Shown here piece after piece: positions 9,736 through 21,811 of a DNA stretch of 64,000 nt. Position 1 is the first letter of the stretch, and each line of letters starts with the position of its first letter. Under the pieces are notes generated by a model, which made no database searches, was not told the DNA's origin, and was given only the letters and a program-made list of their open reading frames with translations. Source of the stretch: Rubrivivax sp. (GTDB lineage: Bacteria > Pseudomonadota > Gammaproteobacteria > Burkholderiales > Burkholderiaceae_C); assembly GCA_022842595.1 (NCBI GenBank), contig JALHPF010000016.1:1-64000 (forward strand), written 5' to 3'. Position numbers and translations under genes: made by a program.

Positions 9736-10977
9736 TTGAGTTCACACCCCGTTTCGGCTACCCCGAGTGGTGACGACCCCACCCGGGCCGTGCTGGTCGG
9801 TGTGGACTTCGGCAACGACGCTGGCTTCGACAGCGAACTCGCCGAGTTGGCGCTGCTCGCAGCCTCGGCCGGCGATCTGGCCGTGGCCCGTGTCACGGCC
9901 AAGCGGCGGTCGCCCGACCCGGCCTTGTTCGTGGGCTCGGGCAAGGCCGACGAGATCAAGGCCTTGGTGGCTGAAACGGGTGCGCATGGCGTGATCTTCG
10001 ATCAGGCCTTGAGCCCGGCGCAGCAGCGCAATCTGGAACGCCACCTGGGCGTTCCCGTCGCTGACCGCACTTCGCTCATCCTGGACATCTTTGCCAACCG
10101 GGCGCAGAGCCATGAAGGCAAGCTGCAGGTCGAACTGGCGCGACTGCAGTACGTGGCCACGCGGCTTGTGAAGCGCTGGTCGCACCTCGAGCGCCAGCGC
10201 GGTGGCATTGGTAACCGTGGCGGCCCCGGCGAGGCCCAGATCGAACTCGACCGCCGAATGATCGGCGACCGTATCAAGTCGGTGAAGGCGCGTCTGGAGA
10301 AGGTCAAGCGCCAGCGCGGCACGCAACGCAAGGCACGCGAGAGGCGAGGCACCTTCCGGGTCTCGCTCGTGGGTTACACCAATGCGGGCAAGTCGACCTT
10401 GTTCAATGCACTCGTGAAAGCGCGCAGCTACACCGCGGACCAGTTGTTTGCCACGCTGGATACGACCACGCGCGCGCTCTGGCTCGAGCAGGCGGGTTGC
10501 GCGGTGTCGCTGTCCGACACGGTGGGCTTCATCCGGGCGCTGCCTCACAAGCTGGTCGAGGCCTTCGAAGCCACGCTGCAGGAAGCTGCCGACGCCGACC
10601 TGCTGCTGCATGTCATCGACGCGGCCAACCCAATGCGTGCCGAGCAGCAAGCAGAGGTCGACCGTGTGCTCGAAGAAATCGGTGCTGCCGGTGTGCCGCA
10701 GCTGCTGGTTTACAACAAGAGCGACCTGCTCGAAGATTCGCAACAGCCGCGCGAGCTGGTCGACTGGACCCTGGCGCCTGCCGGACAACGACGCTGTCGT
10801 GTGTTCGTCAGCGCCCACAGCGGTAGTGGCCTCGACGCCCTGCGGCAGGCCATCGCCGAAGCGGCGATCCAGGCACGATTGATTGCCGGCAATCCCACCC
10901 CATCTGATGACGTGCGTTTCGCCAGCACCGCTGGCGACCACGACCCCACTGTTCCTGACTGGCATGAGCATGCTTGA
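9736..10977 (+). CDS. hflX: Ribosome-associated GTPase HflX
   Basis: HflX is a GTPase that binds the 50S subunit and can split stalled or heat-damaged ribosomes. The 413-residue frame has the HflX N-terminal domain (LVGVDFGNDAGFDSEL, then the Gly-rich ERQRGGIGNRGGPGE loop) and a G domain with GYTNAGKST, DTVGF and NKSD. The start is uncertain: TTG at 9736 is the first usable codon after hfq and no clear Shine-Dalgarno is seen; an in-frame GTG about 18 codons later is the alternative. It overlaps the start of hflK. Confidence 0.93.
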   Translation: MSSHPVSATPSGDDPTRAVLVGVDFGNDAGFDSELAELALLAASAGDLAVARVTAKRRSPDPALFVGSGKADEIKALVAETGAHGVIFDQALSPAQQRNLERHLGVPVADRTSLILDIFANRAQSHEGKLQVELARLQYVATRLVKRWSHLERQRGGIGNRGGPGEAQIELDRRMIGDRIKSVKARLEKVKRQRGTQRKARERRGTFRVSLVGYTNAGKSTLFNALVKARSYTADQLFATLDTTTRALWLEQAGCAVSLSDTVGFIRALPHKLVEAFEATLQEAADADLLLHVIDAANPMRAEQQAEVDRVLEEIGAAGVPQLLVYNKSDLLEDSQQPRELVDWTLAPAGQRRCRVFVSAHSGSGLDALRQAIAEAAIQARLIAGNPTPSDDVRFASTAGDHDPTVPDWHEHA

Positions 10978-12307
10978 TTCCACCCACACCCAAACCACAG
11001 GCTGGAAGGCCCGCCTCAGTGACGTGGGCGCCGCCGCGCGCGCCTTGATCCAGGGGCTGGTCGGGCGCCGCCGCCTGGCACCGGCCAGTTCTGGCGACGG
11101 GCTGAGCTACAACAACCGCAACGACGGCCCTCCCGACCTCGACGAACTCTGGCGCGACTTCAATCGCAAGTTGAGCGGCCTCTTTGGCGGCAAGCCCAGC
11201 GGTGGCCCTGGTCGCAGCGGTGGCGACGGCGGCAGTGGCGGTGGTGGCCCGTCGTTCCAGCCCGACATGAAGAGTGCCGGCATTGGCGTGGGTTTGATCA
11301 TCGGCGTTGCCGCGCTCGTCTGGCTAGGCAGCGGTTTCTACATCGTCCAGGAAGGCCAGCAGGCGGTGGTCACCACCTTCGGCCGTTACAGCCAGACGAC
11401 CGATGCAGGTTTCAAGTGGCGCTTTCCGTACCCCGTGCAGGCGCATGAGACGGTTTCGGTCACGCAACTGCAGTCGGTGGAAGTGGGTCGCAATGCCGTC
11501 ACGCAGGCCACGGGCCTGCGCGATTCGTCGATGCTGACCCAAGACGAGAACATCGTCGACATCCGTTTCACGGTTCAATACCGCCGCACCGATGCCAGGG
11601 CGTATCTCTTCGAGAACCGCAACGCGGACGAAGCCGTGGTGCAGGCGGCCGAATCGGCGGTGCGCGAGATCGTCGGCCGTAGTCGGATCGACCTGGTCCT
11701 GTATGAACAGCGCGACGCGATCGCGGCCGACCTCGTCAAGAGCATCCAGGCACAGCTCGACCGCCTGAAGGCCGGCGTCGTCATTTCCAACGTCAACGTT
11801 CAGAACGTGCAGGTGCCCGACCAGGTGCAGGCCGCCTTCAACGACGCGGTGAAGGCCGGTGCCGACCGCGACCGCTTCAAGAACGAAGGCCAGGCCTACG
11901 CCAGTGATGTCATTCCGAAGGCGCGAGGTACAGCTTCGCGCCTGATGGAAGAGGCTGAAGGCTATCGCGCACGTGTGGTGGCACAGGCCGAAGGTGATGC
12001 TGAACGCTTCCGCTCGGTGTTGACCGAATACCAGAAGGCGCCCACCGTCACGCGTGACCGGCTCTACACCGAAACCATGCAGCAGGTGTACTCGAACGTC
12101 ACCAAGGTGATGGTCGACAGCCGCAGCGGTTCCAACCTGCTCTATCTGCCCCTGGACAAGCTGCTGCAGACCGCCGCACCCACCGTGACGCCGGGCGCGC
12201 CCGCGCTCGTGCCTTCACCGGCCAGCACTGAACAACTCGCCAGCCCCGCCAACACCGACATCCGCAGCCGCGACGACTCGCGCTCACGTGCCCGCGAAGG
12301 CCGCTGA
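10964..12307 (+). CDS. hflK: HflK, SPFH/prohibitin subunit of the HflKC membrane complex
   Basis: HflK and HflC form a large cage in the inner membrane that surrounds and modulates the FtsH protease. From the ATG at 10964 (a second ATG two codons later is equally possible) the protein has 447 residues. Its N-terminus is Gly-rich (PSGGPGRSGGDGGSGGGGP), followed by one membrane segment (about 105-125), the SPFH/band 7 domain and a long helical segment. The Ala/Pro/Arg-rich C-terminus is disordered. The start lies inside the end of hflX, so the genes are coupled. Confidence 0.94.
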   Translation: MSMLDSTHTQTTGWKARLSDVGAAARALIQGLVGRRRLAPASSGDGLSYNNRNDGPPDLDELWRDFNRKLSGLFGGKPSGGPGRSGGDGGSGGGGPSFQPDMKSAGIGVGLIIGVAALVWLGSGFYIVQEGQQAVVTTFGRYSQTTDAGFKWRFPYPVQAHETVSVTQLQSVEVGRNAVTQATGLRDSSMLTQDENIVDIRFTVQYRRTDARAYLFENRNADEAVVQAAESAVREIVGRSRIDLVLYEQRDAIAADLVKSIQAQLDRLKAGVVISNVNVQNVQVPDQVQAAFNDAVKAGADRDRFKNEGQAYASDVIPKARGTASRLMEEAEGYRARVVAQAEGDAERFRSVLTEYQKAPTVTRDRLYTETMQQVYSNVTKVMVDSRSGSNLLYLPLDKLLQTAAPTVTPGAPALVPSPASTEQLASPANTDIRSRDDSRSRAREGR

Positions 12308-12331
12308 AGACCGATCCGGAACCACGCACCC

Positions 12332-13225
12332 ATGAACAAGATCGCTCTCACCGTCGCCGGCGTCCTGCTGGCCCTGATGCTGTTGTCCAGCACGCTCTTC
12401 GTCGTCGACCAGCGCCAGGTCGCCGTGGTCTATGCGCTGGGCGAGATCAAGGAAGTCATCACCGAACCCGGCCTGAAGTTCAAGCTGCCGCCGCCTTTCC
12501 AGAACGTGGTGTTCCTGGACAAGCGGGTGCAGACGCTCGACAGCCCTGAAACCCGCCCCATCTTCACGGCCGAGAAGAAGAGCCTGGTCATCGACTGGCT
12601 GGTGAAGTGGCGCATCTCCGAGCCGCGGCAGTTCATCCGCAACAACGGCGTCGACTTCCGCAACCTCGAAAGCCGCCTCGCGCCCGTCGTGCAGGCAACG
12701 TTCAACGAGGTCATCACCCGTCGCGACGTGAAGGCCGTGCTGGCGACCGAACGCGAGCAGGTGATGGCCGACGTGCAGGGCCGTCTGGCCGACGAAGCCA
12801 AGGCCTTCGGTATCGAGATCCTGGACGTGCGCGTCAAGCGCGTCGACTTCGTTGCCGACATCACCGAGTCGGTCTACCGCCGGATGGAATCCGAACGCAA
12901 GCAGGTGGCCAACGAACTGCGTTCCGAGGGTGCAGCCGAAGGTGAAAAGATCCGTGCCGACGCAGACCGGCAGCGTGAAGTGATCATTGCCGAGGCTTAT
13001 CGCGATTCGCAGAAGATCAAGGGCGAAGGCGATGCCAAGGCCTCGTCGCTGTATGCCGATGCCTTCGGCCGCGACCCGCAGTTTGCGCAGTTCTATCGAA
13101 GCCTCGAAGCCTACCGCGCCACCTTCCGCAGCAAAAGCGACCTGATGGTGGTTGACCCCAGCAGCGAGTTCTTCCGCGGCTTGCGTGGCAACAGCGCGCC
13201 GACACCGGCTGGAGCGCGGCCGTAA
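12332..13225 (+). CDS. hflC: HflC, SPFH/prohibitin partner of HflK
   Basis: This is the second subunit of the HflKC complex that regulates FtsH. The 297-residue protein has an N-terminal membrane anchor (about residues 5-25), a band 7 domain starting at VVDQRQVAVVYALGEIKEV, and the C-terminal helix with YRDSQKIKGEGDAKASSLYA, typical of HflC. It starts 24 bases after hflK. Length and order match other betaproteobacteria. Confidence 0.95.
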   Translation: MNKIALTVAGVLLALMLLSSTLFVVDQRQVAVVYALGEIKEVITEPGLKFKLPPPFQNVVFLDKRVQTLDSPETRPIFTAEKKSLVIDWLVKWRISEPRQFIRNNGVDFRNLESRLAPVVQATFNEVITRRDVKAVLATEREQVMADVQGRLADEAKAFGIEILDVRVKRVDFVADITESVYRRMESERKQVANELRSEGAAEGEKIRADADRQREVIIAEAYRDSQKIKGEGDAKASSLYADAFGRDPQFAQFYRSLEAYRATFRSKSDLMVVDPSSEFFRGLRGNSAPTPAGARP

Positions 13226-13304
13226 TCGACTTGCGACAGGCGGCCGTGGCGGGCAGGGGGCCACCCCACCGGTACAATGCCGGTTTTTACAGCCGGTGAA
13301 TTTC

Positions 13305-15861
<2,557 letters not shown>

Positions 15862-15887
15862 CCGACACCCTTGAGGAGAACCCGCAC

Positions 15888-16409
15888 ATGCTGACCGACG
15901 ACGGCAAACACCTGTACGTGTCCTGGGACGAGTACCACATGCTCACCGAACGCCTGGCGCTGAAGGTGCACAACTCGGGCTGGGACTTCGACCAGATCCT
16001 GTGCCTGGCGCGTGGCGGCATGCGCCCGGGCGACGTGCTGTCGCGCGTGTTCGACAAGCCGCTGGCGATCATGTCCACCAGCAGCTACCGCGCCGAGGCA
16101 GGCACGATCCAGGGTCGTCTCGACATGGCCAAGTACATCACCATGCCCAAGGGTGAACTGGCCGGCCGCGTGCTGCTCGTCGACGACCTGGCCGACACCG
16201 GCGTGACGCTCAAGGCCGTGGTCGAACGCCTGCGTGGCATGCCGTCGATCAGCGAATTGCGTGCTGCCGTCATCTGGGTCAAGGGCGTATCGGGCTACAC
16301 GCCCGACTACTACGTCGAGACCCTGCCCACCAGCCCGTGGATCCACCAGCCGTTCGAAGACTACGACAACCTGCGCCCGGATGGCCTGGCGAAGAAGTTT
16401 GCGGTCTGA
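15888..16409 (+). CDS. Xanthine/hypoxanthine-type phosphoribosyltransferase
   Basis: This 173-residue type I phosphoribosyltransferase has the PRPP-binding loop VLLVDDLADTGVTL at about residues 95-108 and a flexible loop region before it. It probably salvages a purine base (guanine, xanthine or hypoxanthine) with PRPP, which fits its place right after purA. It resembles the short Gpt-like family in Burkholderiales. The exact base specificity cannot be read from the sequence. The ATG at 15888 has GAGGAG at 15873-15878. A strong hairpin terminator follows at 16441. Confidence 0.85.
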   Translation: MLTDDGKHLYVSWDEYHMLTERLALKVHNSGWDFDQILCLARGGMRPGDVLSRVFDKPLAIMSTSSYRAEAGTIQGRLDMAKYITMPKGELAGRVLLVDDLADTGVTLKAVVERLRGMPSISELRAAVIWVKGVSGYTPDYYVETLPTSPWIHQPFEDYDNLRPDGLAKKFAV

Positions 16410-16440
16410 ATCGCGGTCTGAATTGCGGCCTGAAAATGCA

Positions 16441-16470
16441 AAAGGCCGATCGCATCAGCAATCGGCCTTT
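16441..16470. terminator. Bidirectional hairpin terminator between the phosphoribosyltransferase gene and tRNA-Leu
   Basis: AAAGGCCGAT (16441-16450) and ATCGGCCTTT (16461-16470) form a perfect 10-base-pair stem with a 10-base loop. It lies between convergent genes. On the minus strand it is followed by a T-rich stretch, so it should end the tRNA transcript well; on the plus strand the T run is short. Confidence 0.8.
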
Positions 16471-16479
16471 CAACTGTTT

Positions 16480-16564
<85 letters not shown>

Positions 16565-16579
16565 TATCAGGAACTAAGG

Positions 16580-16609
16580 ATACTACCATCAAACAAAACG
16601 AAAATGCAA
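16580..16609 (-). promoter_or_regulatory. Putative promoter of tRNA-Leu
   Basis: On the minus strand TTGCAT (16609-16604) and TAGTAT (16585-16580) are 18 bases apart. The -10 ends 15 bases before the mature 5' end at 16564, leaving room for a short 5' leader to be removed by RNase P. Each hexamer matches consensus only partly, but the position is right. It overlaps the candidate start region of rnr. Confidence 0.45.
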
Positions 16610-16638
16610 GTGCCGGCGCAAACGCCGGCCCCGCCCTG

Positions 16639-18894
16639 ATGGGCGAATTCGACGGCCGCGTCGAGGGCCACCGCGACGGCCATGGCTTCGTGGTGCCCGA
16701 CAACGGCGATCCCGCCATCTACCTGGCACCGCAGGAAATGCGTTCGGTGCTGCACCGCGACCGTGTACGGGTGCGGGTTCAGCGCATGGACCGCAAGGGC
16801 CGCCCCGAAGGCCGCGTGCTCGACATCATCGAGCGTCGCAAGACCCCGATCATCGGCCGCTTGCTCCATGAAGGCGGGCAATGGATCGTGGCGCCGGAAG
16901 ACCGCCGATACGGCCAGGACATCCTGATCCCCAAGAACGCCACTGCCAGCGCCCAGGTGGGTCAGGTGGTGTCGGTCGAACTGACCGAGCCGCCTTCGCT
17001 GCATTCGCAGCCGGTGGGGCGGGTCAGTGAAGTGCTGGGCGAGATCGACGACGCCGGCATGGAGATCGAGATCGCCGTGCGCAAGTACGAGGTGCCGCAC
17101 CAGTTCTCCGCCGAGACCCTGGCCGCAGCGGCCTCGCTGCCCGAGAAGCTGCGCCCCGTCGACCGCAAGAACCGCATCGACCTGACCGATGTGCCCCTCG
17201 TCACCATCGACGGCGAGGACGCGCGCGATTTCGACGATGCCGTCTACTGCGAACCGTTCAAGCGCGGCCGCGGCAAGACAGCCTTCACCGGCTGGCGACT
17301 GCTGGTGGCGATTGCCGACGTCAGCCATTACGTCAAGCCCGGAGAGGCGCTCGACAACGACGCCTACGAGCGTGCGACATCGGTCTACTTCCCGCGCCGG
17401 GTGATTCCGATGCTGCCCGAGAAGCTGTCGAACGGGCTGTGTTCACTGAACCCGAACGTCGAGCGCCTGGCGTTGGTCTGCGACATGGTCGTGGGCGAGG
17501 ACGGCGCCATCGACGCCTACCAGTTCTTCCCGGCCGTGATCAATTCGCACGCCCGCCTCACCTACACCGAAGTGGCAGCAGCGCTGGCCAATACGCGCGG
17601 CCCGGAGGCGCACAAGCGTGCCGACGTGCTGCCGCAACTGCTGCACCTGCACGAGGTCTATCGCGCCTTGCTGAAGCAGCGTGGAAAACGCGGCGCGATC
17701 GATTTCGAGACGACCGAGACCCAGATCGTTTGCGACGACAACGGCCGCATCGAGAAGATCGTGCCGCGCACCCGTACCGACGCGCACCGGCTGATCGAGG
17801 AGTCGATGCTCGCTGCCAACGTCTGCGCCGCGCAGTTCATCGCCAGCGCCGACCACCCCAGCCTGTATCGCGTCCACGAAGGCCCGACGCCGGAAAAGCG
17901 GGTCGCGCTGCAGGCCTACCTGCGTGCGCTGGGCCTGGGCCTGAGCCTGAGCGACGACCCCAAGCCCGGCGAGATGCAAGCCATCAGCCAGGCCACCCAG
18001 GGCCGGCCTGATGCCGTGCAGATCAGCGCCATGCTGCTGCGTTCGATGCAGCAGGCCGTCTACACGGCCACCAACAACGGCCACTTCGGCCTGGCCTTTG
18101 ACGCCTACACCCACTTCACCAGTCCCATCCGCCGCTATCCCGACTTGCTCGTGCACCGCGTCATCAAGGCGCTGCTCGGCGGCAGGCGCTTCCACCTGGC
18201 GCCCAACGTGCTGACCCGCACGCCCGAGTTGCGCAAGAACGCCAAGCCGGCGCTGCGCCCGGCCAAGCCGCTGTCGCAGGAAATGATGGTCTGGGAAGGC
18301 GTGGGTGCGCATTGCAGCGCCAACGAGCGGCGTGCCGACGAGGCCTCGCGCGATGTCGAAGCCTGGTTGAAGTGCCGCTACATGCGTGAGCATCTGGGCG
18401 AAGAGTTCTCTGGCACCGTCAGCGCGGTCGCCGGCTTCGGCTTGTTCGTCACGCTCGATGCGCTGTATGTCGACGGCCTGGTGCACATCACCGAACTCGG
18501 TGGCGAGTACTACCGCTTCGACGAAGCGCGCCAGGAACTGCGCGGTGAACGATCCGGCGTGCGCTATGTCGTCGGCACGCGGGTGCGGGTGCAGGTCAGC
18601 CGTGTCGACTTGGACGGTCGCAAGATCGACTTTCGGATGGTGCGTGAAGGCGAACCGGACAAGCTCGTCGACAAGGGGCGGCCTGAACGTGGTGAACGCT
18701 CCGACCGCGGCGACCGCAGTGAGCGCGCGAAGACCCCCAGCGCGCTGGCCGAATTGACGGCAGTGCGCGAGGCCGACCGGGCCGTGAAGGCCAGCGCGCG
18801 TGAACTCAAGACGCAGGTGCCTGCCGAGACCGCCAAGCGTTCACGCAAGCCCGCGCCGCGCCGGCCGGCTCCTCGGCCTCGCACCCGGCGCTGA
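16639..18894 (+). CDS. rnr: Ribonuclease R
   Basis: RNase R is a processive 3'-5' exoribonuclease that degrades structured RNA and takes part in RNA quality control. The frame encodes cold-shock-like RNA-binding domains at the N-terminus, the RNB catalytic domain (TIDGEDARDFDDAVY holds the Mg-binding aspartates; NNGHFGLAFDAYTHFTSPIRRYPD is its core), and an S1 domain near the C-terminus (FSGTVSAVAGFGLFVTLD). The last 80 residues are Lys/Arg-rich. The ATG at 16639 gives 751 residues. The frame is open upstream into the tRNA gene, and AAGGA at 16576-16580 sits 7 bases before an in-frame ATC at 16588, so an atypical start is possible. Confidence 0.93.
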   Translation: MGEFDGRVEGHRDGHGFVVPDNGDPAIYLAPQEMRSVLHRDRVRVRVQRMDRKGRPEGRVLDIIERRKTPIIGRLLHEGGQWIVAPEDRRYGQDILIPKNATASAQVGQVVSVELTEPPSLHSQPVGRVSEVLGEIDDAGMEIEIAVRKYEVPHQFSAETLAAAASLPEKLRPVDRKNRIDLTDVPLVTIDGEDARDFDDAVYCEPFKRGRGKTAFTGWRLLVAIADVSHYVKPGEALDNDAYERATSVYFPRRVIPMLPEKLSNGLCSLNPNVERLALVCDMVVGEDGAIDAYQFFPAVINSHARLTYTEVAAALANTRGPEAHKRADVLPQLLHLHEVYRALLKQRGKRGAIDFETTETQIVCDDNGRIEKIVPRTRTDAHRLIEESMLAANVCAAQFIASADHPSLYRVHEGPTPEKRVALQAYLRALGLGLSLSDDPKPGEMQAISQATQGRPDAVQISAMLLRSMQQAVYTATNNGHFGLAFDAYTHFTSPIRRYPDLLVHRVIKALLGGRRFHLAPNVLTRTPELRKNAKPALRPAKPLSQEMMVWEGVGAHCSANERRADEASRDVEAWLKCRYMREHLGEEFSGTVSAVAGFGLFVTLDALYVDGLVHITELGGEYYRFDEARQELRGERSGVRYVVGTRVRVQVSRVDLDGRKIDFRMVREGEPDKLVDKGRPERGERSDRGDRSERAKTPSALAELTAVREADRAVKASARELKTQVPAETAKRSRKPAPRRPAPRPRTRR

Positions 18895-18928
18895 GCCACG
18901 GGCCCGGCTATGCCTGCGCAGGCGCTGA

Positions 18929-20512
18929 TCAGGGCGTCGCGTAGCGCTGTGCCAAGGACTCGATCAGGTCGGCCGCACGCAGCGGGCCGCGATGCCCCAG
19001 CGCCAGATGCCGGTCGGCTGCGTGGCCATGCCACCAGACGGCGGCACAGGCGCTGCGCAGCGGTTCTTCGGGCGCAGCGTGCGATGCGCCGGCGCTGGCC
19101 GCCTGGGCCCACAAGCCGGCCAGCCAGCCGGCCAGAACGTCGCCAGTGCCGGCCGTGCCCAGCGCGGCATTGCCGGTCGGGTTGATCAGCGGCTGCTGTC
19201 CCCGTGCCGCCACGACCGTGCCCGAACCCTTCAACACCACGACGGCCTGAAAGCGCTCGGCCAGCGTCCGGGCCGCCAGCAGCCGGTCGGCCTGCACCTG
19301 TTCACGGCCCTGGCCGAGCAGCCGCGCGGCCTCCAGCGGATGCGGCGTCAGCACGGTTGGCAGCCCGGCCCGTGCCCGGCGCTGTTGCGCCGACTGCAGG
19401 CTTGGGTGGGTGGCCAGAAGATTCAGCGCGTCGGCGTCCAGCACCAGCCGTGCCGCATGTTCGAGCAAGGCGGGCAGGGCCGCGCCCACGGCCGAAGCAC
19501 CGCCGCAACCGGCCACCACCGTGGCAGCGTTCAGCACGGCAGGCTGTGAGGCCTCGGCCAGGCCGCGCAGCATGATCTCGGGTCGCCACGGGGGAAGCTG
19601 GAGTTGCGCCACCGCCAGTGGGCACGCGAACACCCGCCCGGCACCGGCCGCCAGCGCTGCGCCACTGGCCAGGATCAGTGCGCCGACCATGCCTTCGGCG
19701 CCGCCGACGAGCCAGACATCGCCGAAAGTCCCCTTGTGCGCGGCGTGCGGCCGTGAACCATGGCCTGGACGGCCCACCAGCCAGGCGCCGGGGTCTGGCA
19801 CCGCCAGCCCGAGGTCGTTCCACCACACCCTGCCGGCGTGGTCGCGGCCCTGGGCTGTCAGGCAGCCGGGCTTGATCGTCAGCAGGTTCAGCGTGGCCTG
19901 GGCGTGCACGGCAGCGTCGCCCAGCAGTGCGCCGGTGTCGGGGTGCAGTCCGCTGGGCAGGTCCGCTGCCAGCGTCGTAGCGGAAAGCTGCCGCAACGCC
20001 GAGATGGCGTCGGCCAGCTCACCCTGCGGCGCCCGGCAGCTGCCGATGCCCAGCAAGGCGTCGATGGCGAGGTCCTCGCTGTCGAATTCCAGGCGCTCAC
20101 TCGGGTTGAAGGGCTGGATGTCGACGCCCGCGCTGCTCGCCATGCGCAGCGCCTGCGCAGCGTCAGCCGGGAGGCGGCCCGGGTCGGCGACCAGCCGCAC
20201 CAGCACAGGATGGCGGGCACTGTGCAGCAGGCGCGCCGCCACCAGGCCATCGCCGCCGTTGTTGCCCGGCCCGGTCAGCACCAGGGTGCGGCGTGCGTGG
20301 GGTGCCAGCGCCTTGCCCAGGCGCGCCAGCGCCTCGCCGGCGCGGGCCATCAGGGGCGGCCGGGGGTGGTTTGCCGCAGCGGCGTTTTCAATGTCGCGGG
20401 TGCGCCTTGCGTCATGCAGCGGCCAAAGGCCGGGCTCGACGTCGGCGTTTACGAGCACGGTCTGCCCGGCGCTGCTGCGGGTTTGAAATGCGGCTGTCAT
20501 GGTTGCGATCAT
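18929..20512 (-). CDS. nnr: Bifunctional NAD(P)HX epimerase / ADP-dependent NAD(P)HX dehydratase
   Basis: This enzyme repairs hydrated NADH and NADPH. The 527-residue protein fuses an N-terminal epimerase domain (YjeF_N, about residues 20-225; PGNNGGDGLVAARLL) to a C-terminal dehydratase domain (about 245-527). The dehydratase shows HKGTFGDVWLVGGAEGMVGA and the family signature GTAGTGDVLAG. The start may be ATG 20512 or ATG 20500. It is convergent with rnr, with 34 bases between the stops. Fusion and length match the usual bacterial protein. Confidence 0.94.
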   Translation of the reverse strand: MIATMTAAFQTRSSAGQTVLVNADVEPGLWPLHDARRTRDIENAAAANHPRPPLMARAGEALARLGKALAPHARRTLVLTGPGNNGGDGLVAARLLHSARHPVLVRLVADPGRLPADAAQALRMASSAGVDIQPFNPSERLEFDSEDLAIDALLGIGSCRAPQGELADAISALRQLSATTLAADLPSGLHPDTGALLGDAAVHAQATLNLLTIKPGCLTAQGRDHAGRVWWNDLGLAVPDPGAWLVGRPGHGSRPHAAHKGTFGDVWLVGGAEGMVGALILASGAALAAGAGRVFACPLAVAQLQLPPWRPEIMLRGLAEASQPAVLNAATVVAGCGGASAVGAALPALLEHAARLVLDADALNLLATHPSLQSAQQRRARAGLPTVLTPHPLEAARLLGQGREQVQADRLLAARTLAERFQAVVVLKGSGTVVAARGQQPLINPTGNAALGTAGTGDVLAGWLAGLWAQAASAGASHAAPEEPLRSACAAVWWHGHAADRHLALGHRGPLRAADLIESLAQRYATP

Positions 20513-20548
20513 GCACGGCGCCCCGGCGGCAGCGTTCCCCCCAGGTGT

Positions 20549-21811
20549 TCAGCTCAGACGTTTCGCGCTGAAAGGCGAGGCGTCGAAGGGCAGGGGCTGG
20601 CTGCCGAGCTGCCGCGCGAGCATCTGCGCGGCGCCGCAGGCCAGGGCCCAGCCATAGGGGCCGTGGCCGAGGTTCAGCCACAGCCCCTGCGCGCCGCTCG
20701 AGCCCACCACGGGCGCGCCATCCGGCACACGCACGCGTGGGCCTTTCCAGTGTGTTGCCTCGCGGGTTACCGCACAGCCGGGGAAGGCCTGCTCCATCGC
20801 GCCGTAGAGCTGCTGCAGAACCGCACCAGGCAAGGCCTGCTCGCCGCCGCCCAGCTGGGTCACACCCGTGGCTCGGACGCGTTGGCCCAGGCGGCTGATG
20901 ACGATGCCGTTGCGGCTGTCGACGACCGCGGCGCGCGGCCCGGCCGCAAGCTGGCCGTCGCCGTCGCCGTGGCTCAGCGGTGCCGTGACCGCATGGCCCC
21001 AGGCCGTCAGCAGCGGCAGCTGAAGCTGGGCGCTGGCCAGCAGTCGGCGGCTGCCGGCGCCAGCACAAACAACGATGGCGTCGAAGGTCTGCGCCTGGTC
21101 ATCGGCAGGCAGCAGCGTTGCGGGCAGGCCTGGCCGCAGCGACTTCACCTCGGTGTCGAAGCGAAAGCTGGCGCCGAGGCGCTGCGCATGGCTCTTCAAC
21201 AGCTGGGCCAACTGCCGACCGTTGCCCACCATGGCCGAAGGCAGCTGGACTGCGCCCTTCAACGGCCAGTCGGGTGACAGGCCAGGCTCTAGCGCACGAG
21301 CCGCCTCTGCGTCCAGCAGCTGCAGGCCCTGCGCCAGGCCGCTGGCCTCTTCCAGCGCACGCCGCACCCGTTCCAGCTGGCCGTCGTCGGCCAGGAGCAC
21401 CAGGCCACCCGCCTGCTGCTCGTAGGCCAGGTTCAACTGCTGGGTGAGTTCACCCACACGCTGCCGGCTCGCGTGGGCGAGCGCCTGCAGCGCCTGCCAG
21501 CGCGCCTGGCGCGCTGGCGACCGGCCGGCCCGCCACTGCTGCCACAGCCACTGTGATTGCGCCAGCACGGTGCCCAGGCCGGCGCGGATGCTGCCCTGCC
21601 GGCGCAGCCATTGGCCAAGACGCTGGCGCTGCAGGCCCGGGATGCCCCAGGGCAGCGGAGCGCAGGCGGCCAGCAGGCCGGAATGGGCGAAGCTGCCTTC
21701 GGCGGCGACGCTGCCGCGGCGTTCGAAAACCGTCACTTCGTGTTGCTGGGCAGCCAGCTCATAGGCGGTTGCGACACCCGTGAACCCTGCACCGACGACA
21801 GCGACCTTCAC
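20549..21811 (-). CDS. FAD-dependent D-amino acid dehydrogenase-like oxidoreductase
   Basis: This 420-residue DAO-family flavoprotein has an N-terminal FAD-binding Rossmann motif GAGFTG (residues 7-12) and the C-terminal FAD segment LGHGPYGWALACGAAQ. It resembles the DadA small subunit of D-amino acid dehydrogenase, which feeds electrons from D-amino acids to the respiratory chain. The start is GTG at 21811 (VKVAVVGAGF); the open frame extends further upstream into the promoter region. Substrate is not known; glycine oxidase-like activity is an alternative. It lies 36 bases upstream of nnr on the same strand and may be cotranscribed. Confidence 0.82.
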   Translation of the reverse strand: MKVAVVGAGFTGVATAYELAAQQHEVTVFERRGSVAAEGSFAHSGLLAACAPLPWGIPGLQRQRLGQWLRRQGSIRAGLGTVLAQSQWLWQQWRAGRSPARQARWQALQALAHASRQRVGELTQQLNLAYEQQAGGLVLLADDGQLERVRRALEEASGLAQGLQLLDAEAARALEPGLSPDWPLKGAVQLPSAMVGNGRQLAQLLKSHAQRLGASFRFDTEVKSLRPGLPATLLPADDQAQTFDAIVVCAGAGSRRLLASAQLQLPLLTAWGHAVTAPLSHGDGDGQLAAGPRAAVVDSRNGIVISRLGQRVRATGVTQLGGGEQALPGAVLQQLYGAMEQAFPGCAVTREATHWKGPRVRVPDGAPVVGSSGAQGLWLNLGHGPYGWALACGAAQMLARQLGSQPLPFDASPFSAKRLS

